DNA of 64,000 nt from Streptomyces formicae (GCF_022647665.1 NZ_CP071872.1:7564001-7628000), one strand, 5' to 3'. Counted from the first letter of the stretch, positions 51,956 to 61,269 are shown. Made by a program: numbers and translations. The notes: generated by a model not told the origin, from the letters alone.

Positions 51956-53302
51956 TCAGCGGGCCGGGTTCAGCACGAGCTTCGCCGTGTTGTTCCTGAC
52001 GTTCGGGTCGAACGCCAGCGGCTGGGTGGTGCTGTACGGGTGCGTGAGGGTGATCTTTCCGGATGCGCGGGGGACGACGGTGTCGATCCGCAGCTGGAAC
52101 GGGAAGGTCACCGCCTGCTTCTCGGCCACCCACAGCGGCAGTTCGCACCGGTAGCGCGGGGCCCCGGTGGGCTCCTCGACCCAGTCGCCGTCCAGGGTCC
52201 GAGGCGTGCAGTTCTCCGGAACGGCGGTGACCGTGGCCCCCTCGGGAACGATCAGGTCGATCGCGGCGACCGGGTCGCCGGAGCCCAGGTTCGCGACCCA
52301 TGCCGGGCCCTTGTTGCGGAAGGTCAGCTCGGCCCGCACGGTCTCGCCGGCCGCACCGGTCACCTTCGCGCCGCGGATCGCGAAGTCGGCGGTGTTCTCG
52401 GCCTTGACCGCAGCGACCCCGCCGTTGTCCTCGGGCGCCAGGTCCGCGGCACCGTCGCCCGCCGCGACCCCCATGTCGATGCGCTCGTCGAGGGCGTACG
52501 GCGCGACCGTGGCCGTCAGCGGCGCCGGGAGCGTGAAGCCGGCACCCGGCTCGACGACGTCGTCGAAGGCGCAGTCCACCATGGTGACGGGCTTGATCGC
52601 CCCCTCGCCGAGCGGTGTGGCGGTGCACTCGGGCGCGACGCCGCCCACGTCCAGGCCGCGGGTGACGTACAGGGTGACCCGGACGCCGTTCGCCGGCTCG
52701 TTGCCGTTGTTGACCACGGAGAACGGAACGGGCACGGTGCTGCCCGGTGCGACGCCCTCCACCGGAGCCGGCCGGTCCAGCACAAGGTCGGGGCCCGAGC
52801 CGATCCTGACGGTGGTCTCGAACCCGTCGGGCGCCGTGAGCACGCCGCCCGCCATCGTCGTCGTGGCCGTCGCCTGGTAGGTGATCCGGCCGCTCGCACC
52901 GACCTCCGCCTCCGCTGCGGCGCGGACCTGCACCGGCACCGAGCCGCCGGGGCCCGCCGCCGGGACCTCGGGGACCGTGCAGAGCGCGGTCGTGCCCGCC
53001 GGTGCGCAGTTCTCGGGCCAGGTGACGTCGGCGATGCCGGCCAGGCCCGAGACGTCGACGGTGAGCCGGCCGTCGGTCACCCGGTGGTCGGCGTTGTCGT
53101 GGGAGAGGCCCAGGTCGAGGGTGACGGACCGGGCCTGCTCACCACTGCCGGCGGCCTTGGGCAGCACGACCTCGTACGGCGACCGGATCCACAGCTGGTC
53201 GCCGTCGGCGAGGGCCGGGGTGGCCGTCGCGACCGTGGCGAGTCCCGCTGCGACGGCGCACGCGGCCATGCGGGCAGGGCGGCCGACGGAAGGCTTTCTC
53301 AT
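51956..53302 (-). CDS. Secreted protein with repeated beta-sandwich (DUF11-like) domains
   Basis: A 448-residue exported protein. The signal peptide is MRKPSVGRPARMAACAVAAGLATVATATPALADG. The mature part is a string of beta-sandwich units resembling DUF11/CARDB domains: DLGLSHDNADHRVTDGRLTV, VPVPFSVVNNGNEPANGVRVTLYVTRG, and VRAELTFRNKGPAWVANLGSGDPVAAIDLIVPEG. Paired cysteines (ENCAP...LCTVP, ECTAT...DCAFD, ENCTP...YRCEL) suggest three disulfides, one per unit. No LPXTG or anchor is present. ATG 53302 is preceded by GAGAGA; the longer ORF upstream runs through tandem repeats. Function, perhaps a surface or spore-coat protein, is unknown. Confidence 0.78.
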   Translation of the reverse strand: MRKPSVGRPARMAACAVAAGLATVATATPALADGDQLWIRSPYEVVLPKAAGSGEQARSVTLDLGLSHDNADHRVTDGRLTVDVSGLAGIADVTWPENCAPAGTTALCTVPEVPAAGPGGSVPVQVRAAAEAEVGASGRITYQATATTTMAGGVLTAPDGFETTVRIGSGPDLVLDRPAPVEGVAPGSTVPVPFSVVNNGNEPANGVRVTLYVTRGLDVGGVAPECTATPLGEGAIKPVTMVDCAFDDVVEPGAGFTLPAPLTATVAPYALDERIDMGVAAGDGAADLAPEDNGGVAAVKAENTADFAIRGAKVTGAAGETVRAELTFRNKGPAWVANLGSGDPVAAIDLIVPEGATVTAVPENCTPRTLDGDWVEEPTGAPRYRCELPLWVAEKQAVTFPFQLRIDTVVPRASGKITLTHPYSTTQPLAFDPNVRNNTAKLVLNPAR

Positions 53303-53403
53303 GTTCTCTCTGTTTCTCGGGGAGGGACGACGGTGCGCTGGGGAGACTCCCGAGTGCGGGTGAAGGTTGCCCGGCGCGGAGCGCGAGAGCGCGAAGGGGT
53401 GGA

Positions 53404-53472
53404 GCACGGAGCAGCGGAGCGCGGAGGAGCGGGGCACGGAGCAGCGGAGGAGCGGGGCACGGAGCAGCGGAG
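53404..53472. repeat. Purine-rich imperfect tandem repeat
   Basis: Three copies of GCACGGAGCAGCGGAG (53404, 53434 and 53457) embedded in further GAG/CGG units between about 53380 and 53490. One strand is nearly all purine plus C. It lies in the 317-base gap between the secreted protein and the CoA-ligase gene. Confidence 0.6.
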
Positions 53473-53544
53473 CACAGAGGAGTGGGACACCACGGCTCCC
53501 GCACGGCATGCGGCGGACCGGGACATCTCCCCGCACGAACGGTT

Positions 53545-53561
53545 CCTGACTGGTCGTCAGT
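53545..53561. promoter_or_regulatory. Regulon operator (site I1)
   Basis: CCTGACT-GGT-CGTCAGT, first of two adjacent sites before the NDP-forming CoA ligase. Confidence 0.65.
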
Positions 53562-53568
53562 TCGCTAA

Positions 53569-53585
53569 TCTGACTGTGCGTCAGT
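53569..53585. promoter_or_regulatory. Regulon operator (site I2)
   Basis: TCTGACT-GTG-CGTCAGT, 24 bp from site I1 centre to centre and 35 bases before the ATG at 53620. Two mismatched pairs. Confidence 0.68.
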
Positions 53586-53619
53586 TACCACCGGCCGACG
53601 AGCAAGGAGCGGGGAAGCG

Positions 53620-55842
53620 ATGCTTGGATCGACCCACGGCACCCTCACCACCGATCTCCGCGCCCGAGTCGTGGCCTGCGGAGAACAGCCCGGACCCACC
53701 GTCCACGGCATGGCCGCGAGCGAGGGCGACCTGGATGTCAGCGGCCGGCCGCTGCACGCGCCCGTCCCCGAGCTCGACCGGTTCTTCCGGCCCGAATCGG
53801 TCGCCGTCGTCGGCGCGTCCGACGCCGACGGCCGGCCCAACACCGGCATCACCCGGCAGCTGATCGCCTGGGCCGAGCGGGTCGGGGCACGGCTCCACCC
53901 CGTCCATCCCAGCCGGACGGCCGTCTTCGGGCTGCCGTGCGTCCCGTCCGTCGCCGATCTGCCCGAGCCCGTCGATCTGGCCGTGCTGCTCGTCGGCGAC
54001 CCGCTGCCCGTGATCGAGGAACTCGCGCAGGCCAAGGTGAAGTTCGCCGTGGCCTTCGCGTCCGGATTCGCCGAGACCGGCGCCGAGGGCGCGGCCGCGC
54101 AGCGGCGGCTCGCCGCCGCCGTCGAGCGGTCGGGGCTGCGGCTGCTCGGGCCGAACACCAACCTCAACGCCTTCGAGCGGTTCCGTGACGACCTCGAAGG
54201 CCCCGCCATCGCACTCATCACCCAGTCCGGCCACCAGGGGCGCCCCGTCTTCACCTTGCAGGAGCTTGGCGTACGGCTCTCCCACTGGGCGCCCACCGGC
54301 AACGAGGCCGACCTGGAGACCGCCGACTTCATCTCGTACTTCGCGGGGCGGCCCGAGGTCGGCGCGATCGCCTGCTACGTGGAGGGGCTCAAGGACGGCC
54401 GCTCCTTCCTGCTCGCCGCCGACCGCGCCGCCCGCGCCGGCGTCCCGGTCGTGGCCGTGAAGGTCGGCAGGACCGAGACCGGGGCGCGCACGGCCGCCTC
54501 GCACACCGGCAAGCTGACCGGCGCCGACCAGGTGGTGGACGCGGCGATGCGGCAGTACGGCGTGATCCGCGTCGACGGGCTAGACGAACTCCAGGACACC
54601 GCCGCCCTGCTGGCACGGGCGCGCAAGCCGCAGGCGGACGGCGTCGTCGTCTACTCGATCTCGGGCGGCACGGGCGCGCACTTCGCGGATCTGGCGACCG
54701 CGGCCGGGCTGCGGCTGCCGCCGCTCCCGGACGCCAAGCGGGCCGAACTGCACCAGTGGATACCGGAGTACCTGAACGTCGCCAACCCCGTCGACAACGG
54801 CGGGCACCCCGTCGGCGACTGGCGCGGGCGGAAGATCATCGACGCGATCCTCGCCGACCCCGGCGTCGGTGTGCTGATCTGCCCGATCACCGGGCCCTTC
54901 CCGCCGATGAGCGACAAGCTCGCCCAGGACCTCGTGGACGCGGCGGAGGAGACGGACAAGCTGGTGTGCGTGGTCTGGGGCTCGCCCGTCGGCACGGAGG
55001 AGGCGTACCGCACGACGCTGCTCGGCTCCTCACGGGTCGCGACCTTCCGTACGTTCGGCAACTGCATCACGGCGGTCAGGGCGTATCTCGACCACCACCG
55101 CTTCACCACCGGCTACCGCTCGCCCTTCGACGAGGCCCCCCGCACCCTCTCCCCCTCGTTCCGCAAGGCGCAGGCTCTGCTCCGCCCGGGCCACCGGCTC
55201 AGCGAGCACTCCGCGAAGCAGCTGCTGCGGGCGTACGGCATCCGCGTGCCGCGCGAGCAGCTGGTGACCAGCGCGGCGGCCGCGGTGCGGGCGGCGGGCC
55301 TGGTCGGCTACCCGGTGGTGATGAAGGCGTCCGCGCCCCAGCTCGCGCACAAGACCGAGCTGGGCCTCGTGAAGATCGGGCTGACCTCGGCCAGCCAGGT
55401 GCGCGACGCCTATCGCGAGCTGACCGACATCGCCCGCTACGAGCACGCCGACCTCGACGGCATCCTCGTCTGCCAGATGGTCGAGCGGGGCGTCGAGATG
55501 GTCGTCGGGGTCACCCAGGACGAGCTCTTCGGCCCGACGGTGACGGTGGGCCTCGGCGGTGTGCTGGTGGAGGTGCTCCAGGACGCGGCGGTGCGCGTCC
55601 CGCCGTTCGGCGAGGACCAGGCCCGCTCGATGCTCGCCGAACTGCGCGGGCGAGCCCTGCTGGACGGGGTCAGGGGCGGGCCGCCGGTGGACGTGGACGC
55701 GCTCGTCGAGGTCGTCCTGCGGGTGCAGCGGATGGCCCTCGAACTCGGCGGCGACCTCTCCGAACTGGACATCAACCCGCTGATGGTGCTGCCGCGCGGG
55801 CAGGGCGCGGTGGCGCTGGACGCGCTGGCGGTGTGCCGATGA
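53620..55842 (+). CDS. Acyl-CoA synthetase, NDP-forming (fused alpha/beta)
   Basis: A 740-residue acetate-CoA ligase-type enzyme that makes an acyl-CoA from acid and CoA (NDP-forming family). The CoA-binding domain opens FFRPESVAVVGASDADGRPNTGITRQLIAW (about 54-84); the catalytic-histidine segment is ARTAASHTGKLTGADQVVDA (about 285-304); and the ATP-grasp domain begins LSEHSAKQLLRAYGIRVPREQL (about 526). The segment usually written QSGALG reads ITQSGHQGRP. An extra 40 residues lie before the first domain, so ATG 53650-region starts are possible, but ATG 53620 has an AGGAG upstream. It is coupled to an enoyl-CoA hydratase. Confidence 0.86.
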   Translation: MLGSTHGTLTTDLRARVVACGEQPGPTVHGMAASEGDLDVSGRPLHAPVPELDRFFRPESVAVVGASDADGRPNTGITRQLIAWAERVGARLHPVHPSRTAVFGLPCVPSVADLPEPVDLAVLLVGDPLPVIEELAQAKVKFAVAFASGFAETGAEGAAAQRRLAAAVERSGLRLLGPNTNLNAFERFRDDLEGPAIALITQSGHQGRPVFTLQELGVRLSHWAPTGNEADLETADFISYFAGRPEVGAIACYVEGLKDGRSFLLAADRAARAGVPVVAVKVGRTETGARTAASHTGKLTGADQVVDAAMRQYGVIRVDGLDELQDTAALLARARKPQADGVVVYSISGGTGAHFADLATAAGLRLPPLPDAKRAELHQWIPEYLNVANPVDNGGHPVGDWRGRKIIDAILADPGVGVLICPITGPFPPMSDKLAQDLVDAAEETDKLVCVVWGSPVGTEEAYRTTLLGSSRVATFRTFGNCITAVRAYLDHHRFTTGYRSPFDEAPRTLSPSFRKAQALLRPGHRLSEHSAKQLLRAYGIRVPREQLVTSAAAAVRAAGLVGYPVVMKASAPQLAHKTELGLVKIGLTSASQVRDAYRELTDIARYEHADLDGILVCQMVERGVEMVVGVTQDELFGPTVTVGLGGVLVEVLQDAAVRVPPFGEDQARSMLAELRGRALLDGVRGGPPVDVDALVEVVLRVQRMALELGGDLSELDINPLMVLPRGQGAVALDALAVCR

Positions 55843-56642
55843 CGACGGGCGCCGGAGGGGACCTCGTGCTGCACCGCACCGAGAACGGCGTCTCGTGGAT
55901 CACCCTCGACCGGCCCGAGGCCATGAACGCCGTCACCTGGGACCAGCGGGAGCGCATCATCGCGCTGCTCGCGGACGCCTCCGCCGACCCGGACGTACGG
56001 GCCGTCGTGATCACCGCGACGGGCAAGGGCTTCTGCGCGGGCGCGGATCTGCGCGGGGCCCCCTCCGCAGGGGAGCGGCTATCGGGCGACGTGGCTCGTA
56101 CGATCCGGCTCGGCGCACAGCGTTTCATCGCGGCGGTCCTGGACTGCGAGAAGCCGGTGCTCGCGGCGGTGAACGGGACGGCCGCCGGCATCGGCGCACA
56201 TCTCGCGTTCGCCTGCGACCTCGTCCTGGCCGCCGAATCAGCCCGTTTCATCGAGGTGTTCGTCCGTCGCGGCCTCGTACCGGACGGCGGCGGGGCCTAT
56301 CTCCTGCCCCGGCTGATCGGCCCGCAGCGCGCGAAGGAGCTGATGTTCTTCGGCGACGCACTGCCGGCCGCGGACGCCGAGCGGCTGGGGCTGGTCAACC
56401 GGGTCGTCCCGGCGGAGGACCTGGAGAAGACGGCCCGCGAGTGGGCGGAACGTCTCGCGGCGGGCCCGACCCGGGCCATCGCCCTCACCAAGCAGCTGGT
56501 GAACGCCTCGCTGGACACGGACCGTTCGGCGGCGTTCGCGGCCGAGGCGGCGGCGCAGGAGATCAACATGACGACGCGGGACGCGAACGAGGGGGTGGCT
56601 AGCTTCGTGGAGCGGCGGACGCCGGAGTACCGGGGGCGCTGA
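55839..56642 (+). CDS. Enoyl-CoA hydratase/isomerase
   Basis: A 267-residue crotonase-fold enzyme. ITLDRPEAMNAVTWDQRERIIALL (about 20-43), ITATGKGFCAGADLRG (oxyanion hole, about 61-76), AAVNGTAAGIGAHLAFACDLVLAAESARFIEVFVRRGLVPDGGGAYLLPRLIGPQRAKELMFFGD (about 106-170, with Glu and Asp-Gly-Gly catalytic-type positions) mark the family clearly. It overlaps the CoA ligase by four bases (ATGA). Together they would activate and hydrate an unsaturated acid. Confidence 0.9.
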   Translation: MTTGAGGDLVLHRTENGVSWITLDRPEAMNAVTWDQRERIIALLADASADPDVRAVVITATGKGFCAGADLRGAPSAGERLSGDVARTIRLGAQRFIAAVLDCEKPVLAAVNGTAAGIGAHLAFACDLVLAAESARFIEVFVRRGLVPDGGGAYLLPRLIGPQRAKELMFFGDALPAADAERLGLVNRVVPAEDLEKTAREWAERLAAGPTRAIALTKQLVNASLDTDRSAAFAAEAAAQEINMTTRDANEGVASFVERRTPEYRGR

Positions 56643-56668
56643 GCGCCGACGCGGCCCTCCCCTTCCAA

Positions 56669-56685
56669 TCTGACGAACCGTCAGC
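56669..56685. promoter_or_regulatory. Regulon operator (site J)
   Basis: TCTGACG-AAC-CGTCAGC, one outer mismatch, 16 bases before the flavin reductase start. Confidence 0.72.
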
Positions 56686-56700
56686 TTCAATGGAGGGGTG

Positions 56701-57306
56701 ATGGGACACGCAGGGATGGCGGCCACCGCCGTCCGATACCTCAGGTCGGTCGGCGCCGCCGCGTCCACGGAGCCCTTCGACGCCCTCCCCCGCCCGGATC
56801 TCCGGGCCGTGGGGGACGACGAGCGCATGCCCGTCGACCCCGCCGAGTTCCGCCGGGTGCTCGGCCATTTCGCCAGCGGGGTCACGGTGATCACGTCGTA
56901 CGACGAGGAGGGGCCGGCCGGCTTCGCCTGCCAGTCCTTCGCCTCGCTCTCCCTCGACCCCCCGCTGGTCGCCTTCATGGTCGGCCGTACGTCGACGACC
57001 TGGCCGCGCATCGCGCGCGCCGGTGTCTTCTGCGTCAATGTCCTGGGCGCGGACCAGGGGGCGCTGTGCCGGGCCTTCGCGGTGAGCGGCGCGGACAAGT
57101 TCGCGGGCGTCACCCACGCGCCCGCCCCCGTGACGGGGTCGCCGCGGCTCGATTCCGTACCGGCCTGGATCGACTGCACGATCCGGGCCGTGCACACGGG
57201 CGGCGACCACCTGATCGTCGTCGGCAGGGTGGAGGCGCTGGGCTCGGAGGGCGAAGGCGATCCGCTGCTGTTCCACCGGGGGCGGTTCGGGCGGTTCAGC
57301 GCATAG
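56701..57306 (+). CDS. Flavin reductase-family protein
   Basis: A 201-residue FMN-binding split-barrel protein of the flavin:NAD(P)H reductase type that supplies reduced flavin to a partner monooxygenase. Markers are FRRVLGHFASGVTVITSYDEEGPAGFACQSFASLSLDPPLVAFMVGRTSTTWPRI (about 51-105) and GVFCVNVLGADQGALCRAFA (about 107-126). The first 40 residues are an extra, weakly conserved head. ATG 56701 has GGAGGGG upstream; GTG 56698 is one codon earlier. It is regulated by operator J, linking it to the same pathway; a luciferase-like monooxygenase at 12188 could be its partner, by inference. Confidence 0.86.
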   Translation: MGHAGMAATAVRYLRSVGAAASTEPFDALPRPDLRAVGDDERMPVDPAEFRRVLGHFASGVTVITSYDEEGPAGFACQSFASLSLDPPLVAFMVGRTSTTWPRIARAGVFCVNVLGADQGALCRAFAVSGADKFAGVTHAPAPVTGSPRLDSVPAWIDCTIRAVHTGGDHLIVVGRVEALGSEGEGDPLLFHRGRFGRFSA

Positions 57307-57422
57307 GCAGAAGGGCACCGGGCGGGCCGTACGCAGCGGGCCGGGGCGGACACCCCCTAAACCAATGTGCAGTGCCAGGCAACCCCGGTTCTCCACCCGG
57401 CATCTGTCGAAGTGGAGCCGCC

Positions 57423-58775
57423 ATGCGGCTCTGGCGCGGCTCACCGCCCGTCACCCACACATACATGCCTCGCCTGGAGAACCTGTTGCAGCACGACCAC
57501 ACAAGCATGGCTTCCCGCCGCCGCAAACTTCTGGCCCGTACGCTCGCTGCGACGGCGGTCCTCGCGATGGCTCAGACCGCGGGCATGTCCACTCCGGCCG
57601 CATCCGCCGCCACCACCTCCGACGCTTCGGCCCATGGCACGCGGAGCGTTGCCACCGTCACCTACAACCTGGGTGACCAGGCCTATCGACTGCCGGGAAG
57701 CGGGGAGCCCGCCGAACTCGCCGCCACTGTGCACTATCCGAAGGATCTCGGCGCCACGCCGCGGCCACTCGTCGTCGAGCTGCACGGCTGGCATGCGACC
57801 TGCGCGGACCACGCGGCCGGAGCCGCGCTCGACGCCGCTGAACAAGCCGAGGACTCGGAGGCGGCCGCGGCCGCCTCCCAGAAGCTGTCCAGCTGGCCCT
57901 GCGCACCTGGTGTCCAGCCCATCGACAGCGCCAGCGGCTACGACTACCTGGGCGAGAAGCTGGCCGGCCACGGGTTCATCGTGGTGTCCATCCATGCCAA
58001 CGGCATCAATGCCTCCTCGGCGCGGGGCGACGAGAACGCCTCCGTCCGGGCCGACCTGATCAACAAGCACCTGGCCCTGTGGCAGCGGCTCAACTCGACG
58101 GGCAAGGGCGGGCTCGCCGGCGCGTTCCGCGACGCGGCCACGGGCAAGCCGAAGCGAGTCGATTTCGCGCACCACGTCGATCTGAACAGGGTCGGCACCA
58201 TGGGCCACTCGCGCGGCGGCGCGGGTGTGACGTGGCACGCGTCCGACCGCCACCAGTCCGGGTGGCCTACCGGCGTCAAGGTCAAGGCTGTCCTGGCGCT
58301 GGCGCCCGCCTACAACGTCATGACCGAGGACATGACCGCGTACGAGATCAGGAAGACCCCCTTTGCCGTGGTTCGCGGCACCTGCGACGGCCAGGTCGGC
58401 TCGGAGGCCCTCGGGTTCGCCGCCGACGCGGCCACCAAGAGCAAAAGCGACTTCTACCAGTTCCAGATACACGGAGCGAATCACAACTATTTCAACACGC
58501 AGTGGTCGCCGAGCAGCGGACAGGTCGCGGCCCGAGATGACGCCGGCCACGTCGACGGCCATCCCGGCCGGTGCACCGGAAGCGGCGGGCCCAGCGACGA
58601 CGCCCAACTGACCGAAGCCCAGCAACGCCAGGTCGGGGCCGCCTACATCGACGCCTTCTTCCGGCGGTACCTCGCCGACGACCACCGCTTCGACCCGGTA
58701 CTGACCGGCAAGCGGCACCCCTTGTCCTCCATCACGTCCGTCGACGTGAAGGCCGTTCTGCGTGAACGCCGATAA
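57423..58775 (+). CDS. Secreted alpha/beta-fold hydrolase
   Basis: A 450-residue exported hydrolase. The signal region RRRKLLARTLAATAVLAMAQTAGMSTPAASA precedes an alpha/beta domain with PLVVELHGWHAT (oxyanion), DLNRVGTMGHSRGGAGVTW (nucleophile Ser in GHSRG), VVRGTCDGQVG (acid) and QIHGANHNYFNTQW (His). A long insertion with four cysteines suggests an extracellular enzyme. ATG 57423 has GTGGAG six bases upstream; ATG 57465 and 57507 are alternatives, and 57507 gives a more normal signal peptide. It may be an esterase or polymer hydrolase; substrate unknown. Confidence 0.8.
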   Translation: MRLWRGSPPVTHTYMPRLENLLQHDHTSMASRRRKLLARTLAATAVLAMAQTAGMSTPAASAATTSDASAHGTRSVATVTYNLGDQAYRLPGSGEPAELAATVHYPKDLGATPRPLVVELHGWHATCADHAAGAALDAAEQAEDSEAAAAASQKLSSWPCAPGVQPIDSASGYDYLGEKLAGHGFIVVSIHANGINASSARGDENASVRADLINKHLALWQRLNSTGKGGLAGAFRDAATGKPKRVDFAHHVDLNRVGTMGHSRGGAGVTWHASDRHQSGWPTGVKVKAVLALAPAYNVMTEDMTAYEIRKTPFAVVRGTCDGQVGSEALGFAADAATKSKSDFYQFQIHGANHNYFNTQWSPSSGQVAARDDAGHVDGHPGRCTGSGGPSDDAQLTEAQQRQVGAAYIDAFFRRYLADDHRFDPVLTGKRHPLSSITSVDVKAVLRERR

Positions 58776-58843
58776 CTCCGGCCGCAGTGCGTCCGGGCAT
58801 CACCGGTGACGCGGTCGTGAGTGGGTGGACACCTCCAGAGGAA

Positions 58844-60148
58844 TCAGGCCGCGGCGGGGAGCGCCGCCGGCCTTCGCCTGATCACCAGCGCCATCAGCGC
58901 CGCCGCCGCGCACAGCGCGCCCGACGCGACCCAGACGACGTCGTACGAGCCGAACACGTCCCGCGCCACACCGCCCGCGAACGCGACGACCGCCGCGCCG
59001 ACCTGGTGGGACGCCAGGACCCAGCCGAAGACGATCGCCGAGTCCTCCCCGTAGTGCTCACGGCACAGGGCGATCGTCGGCGGGACGGTGGCCACCCAGT
59101 CCAGGCCGTAGAAGACGATGAAGAAGACCATCGGCGGATGGACGGACGGCGCCAGCAGCATCGGGAGGAAGAGCAGCGAGACGCCGCGCAGCGCGTAGTA
59201 GACGGCGAGCAGACGGCGGGCGTCGTAGCGGTCGGTGAACCAGCCGGAGGCGATGGTCCCGACGACGTCGAAGACGCCGATGACCGCGAGGAGCGAGGCG
59301 GCCGCCGTGATGGGCATGCCGTGGTCGTGCGCGGCGGGCACGAAGTGGGTCTGGACCAGGCCGTTCGTGGAGGCGCCGCAGATCGCGAAGGTGCCGGCCA
59401 GCAGCCAGAAGGGGCCGGTGCGGGCGGCGGAGAACAGCACCCCCAAGGTCCGGCGGGCGGCGCCCGGCACCGGCGGCGGCTTGGGGACGAACTCCTTGGC
59501 GCCGTACGGGGCGAGGCCCACGTCCGCCGGGTGGTCGCGCAGCAGCAGCCACACGAAGGGGACGACGGCGAGGGCGGCGAGGGAGACCGTGACGGCCGCC
59601 GGGCGCCAGTGGTGCTCCTGGACGATCCACGACAGCACCGGGAGGAAGATCAGCTGGCCCGACGCCGCGGCCGCCGTCAGGATGCCGGTGACCAGGCCCC
59701 GCCGCCCCGTGAACCAGCGGTTCGTCACCGTCGCAGCGAAGGCCAGCGCCATCGAGCCGGTGCCGAGCCCGACGAGCAGCCCCCAGCACAGCAGCAGCTG
59801 CCAGGCGGCCGTCATCCACACCGTCAGCCCGGAGCCGGCCGCGATGATCGTGAGCGCGACCGCGACGACCTTCCGGATGCCGTACTTGTCCATCAGCGCG
59901 GCGGCGAACGGTGCGGTCAGCCCGTACAGCGCCAGGTTGATCGAGACCGCGAGCCCGATCGTGCCGCGCGACCAGCCGAACTCCTCGTTCAGGGGGTCGA
60001 TCAGCAGCCCCGGCAGGGACCGGAAGGCTGCCGCGCCGATGATCGTCACGAAGGCGACGGCGAGGACGAACCAGGCGCGGTGGATACGGCGTGGGCCGCG
60101 GGGCGCTAGCTGGGCAGGGGCGGCGGGGAGGTCGCTCGTCTGGGTCAC
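58844..60148 (-). CDS. MFS transporter (OFA-like)
   Basis: A 434-residue twelve-helix major facilitator. The first helix region reads WFVLAVAFVTIIGAAAFRSLPGLLIDPLNEEFGW, with the inter-helix motif ALMDKYGIRKVVAV (about 68-81), and GWFTDRYDARRLLAVYYALRG marks the second half repeat. It resembles the oxalate/formate antiporter-type group exporting or importing organic acids. The start is GTG 60148 behind GGGGGC. It is divergent from the GlxA-type regulator with about 70 bases between, so that regulator is likely to control it. Confidence 0.84.
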   Translation of the reverse strand: MTQTSDLPAAPAQLAPRGPRRIHRAWFVLAVAFVTIIGAAAFRSLPGLLIDPLNEEFGWSRGTIGLAVSINLALYGLTAPFAAALMDKYGIRKVVAVALTIIAAGSGLTVWMTAAWQLLLCWGLLVGLGTGSMALAFAATVTNRWFTGRRGLVTGILTAAAASGQLIFLPVLSWIVQEHHWRPAAVTVSLAALAVVPFVWLLLRDHPADVGLAPYGAKEFVPKPPPVPGAARRTLGVLFSAARTGPFWLLAGTFAICGASTNGLVQTHFVPAAHDHGMPITAAASLLAVIGVFDVVGTIASGWFTDRYDARRLLAVYYALRGVSLLFLPMLLAPSVHPPMVFFIVFYGLDWVATVPPTIALCREHYGEDSAIVFGWVLASHQVGAAVVAFAGGVARDVFGSYDVVWVASGALCAAAALMALVIRRRPAALPAAA

Positions 60149-60206
60149 GCCCCCAGCATCCGGGCGCCGCCGATCACGGGCGAGTGGCCCGAAGGACAGT
60201 ATTCGA

Positions 60207-60212
60207 TATGAT
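60207..60212 (+). promoter_or_regulatory. -10 element of the GlxA-type gene
   Basis: TATGAT lies 6 nt before the ATG at 60219, implying a leaderless transcript. The -35 is not convincing. Confidence 0.4.
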
Positions 60213-60218
60213 CGGGCC

Positions 60219-61214
60219 ATGGCCGCTGACTCCCGCAAGCCGCACCGGGTCGTCGTCCTCGCTCTCGACGGCTGCATCCCCTTCGAGCTGGGCATCCCCC
60301 ATCGCATCTTCGGCCACGCCGCCGACGCGCGGGGCCGGAAGCTGTACGAGGTCGTCACCTGCTCGGTCCGGCCGCCGGGGCCGGTCCGCACCGCGGCCGA
60401 CTTCGCCGTGCTCGTCGAGAACGGCCCCGAGGCACCGGCCACCGCCGACACGCTGATCGTGCCCGCGGCGTACGAACTCGGCCCCGTCTACGAGGAGGGC
60501 CGGCTCACCCCCGAACTGGCCGCGGTCTTCGCCGGCCTGCGGCCCGGCACCCGGCTCGTCTCCATCTGCACCGGGAGCTACGTGCTGGCCGCGGCGGGCC
60601 TCCTCGACGGGCGGCGCGCCACCACGCACTGGTCGGAGGCCGAGCGGTTCCAGCTGATGTTCCCGGAGGTCAAGGTCGACGCGGACGTCCTCTTCGTCGA
60701 CGAGGGCGACGTCCTCACCTCCGCCGGGGTCGCCGCCGGGATCGATCTGTGCCTGCACATCGTGCGCGGCGACCACGGCACGGAGGTCGCCAACGACGTG
60801 GCACGCCGCACGGTCGTGCCGCCGCACCGGGACGGCGGGCAGGCCCAGTACATCCGGCGGCCCGTGCCCGAGCCGCAGCTCGCGACGACGTCGGACGCGC
60901 GGGCGTGGGCGCTGGCGCATCTGCACGAGCCGATCCAGCTGCGCGATCTGGCCGAGCAGGAGGCCATGTCCGTACGGACGTTCACGCGCCGCTTCCGCGA
61001 GGAGGTCGGGGTCAGCCCCGGCCAGTGGCTCACCCAGCAGCGCGTGCAGCGCGCCCGGCAGCTCCTGGAGTCCACGGACCTGTCCATGGACCAGGTGGCC
61101 CGGGACGCGGGCTTCGGCACGGCGCAGTCGATGCGGCAGCATCTCCAGTCGGCGCTGGGCGTGCCGCCGACGGTGTACCGCCGCACCTTCCGCGCGGACG
61201 CGCCTGCGGGGTGA
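60219..61214 (+). CDS. GlxA-family (DJ-1/PfpI plus AraC) transcriptional regulator
   Basis: A 331-residue regulator of the GlxA type. The N-terminal DJ-1/PfpI-like domain (PHRVVVLALDGCIPFELGIPHRIFG to SAGVAAGIDLCLHIVRGDHG, about 8-190) contains SICTGSYVLAAAGLLDGRRATTHWSEAERF, and the C-terminal AraC HTH pair (WALAHLHEPIQLRDLAEQEAMSVRTFTRRFREEVGVSPGQWLTQQRVQRARQLLESTDLSMDQVARDAGFGTAQSMRQHL) is complete. ATG 60219 was chosen by the promoter. It is divergent from an MFS gene it probably regulates. Confidence 0.88.
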   Translation: MAADSRKPHRVVVLALDGCIPFELGIPHRIFGHAADARGRKLYEVVTCSVRPPGPVRTAADFAVLVENGPEAPATADTLIVPAAYELGPVYEEGRLTPELAAVFAGLRPGTRLVSICTGSYVLAAAGLLDGRRATTHWSEAERFQLMFPEVKVDADVLFVDEGDVLTSAGVAAGIDLCLHIVRGDHGTEVANDVARRTVVPPHRDGGQAQYIRRPVPEPQLATTSDARAWALAHLHEPIQLRDLAEQEAMSVRTFTRRFREEVGVSPGQWLTQQRVQRARQLLESTDLSMDQVARDAGFGTAQSMRQHLQSALGVPPTVYRRTFRADAPAG

Positions 61215-61269
61215 CCACGCGGTCCGTCCCCGGGGACGGCCGGGGCACCTGCGGCGAGCCTTTCCCCAC

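Noticed and set aside
58799..58808. TCACCGGTGA palindrome between convergent hydrolase and MFS genes
   Set aside because: Short and unsupported as a terminator or operator.
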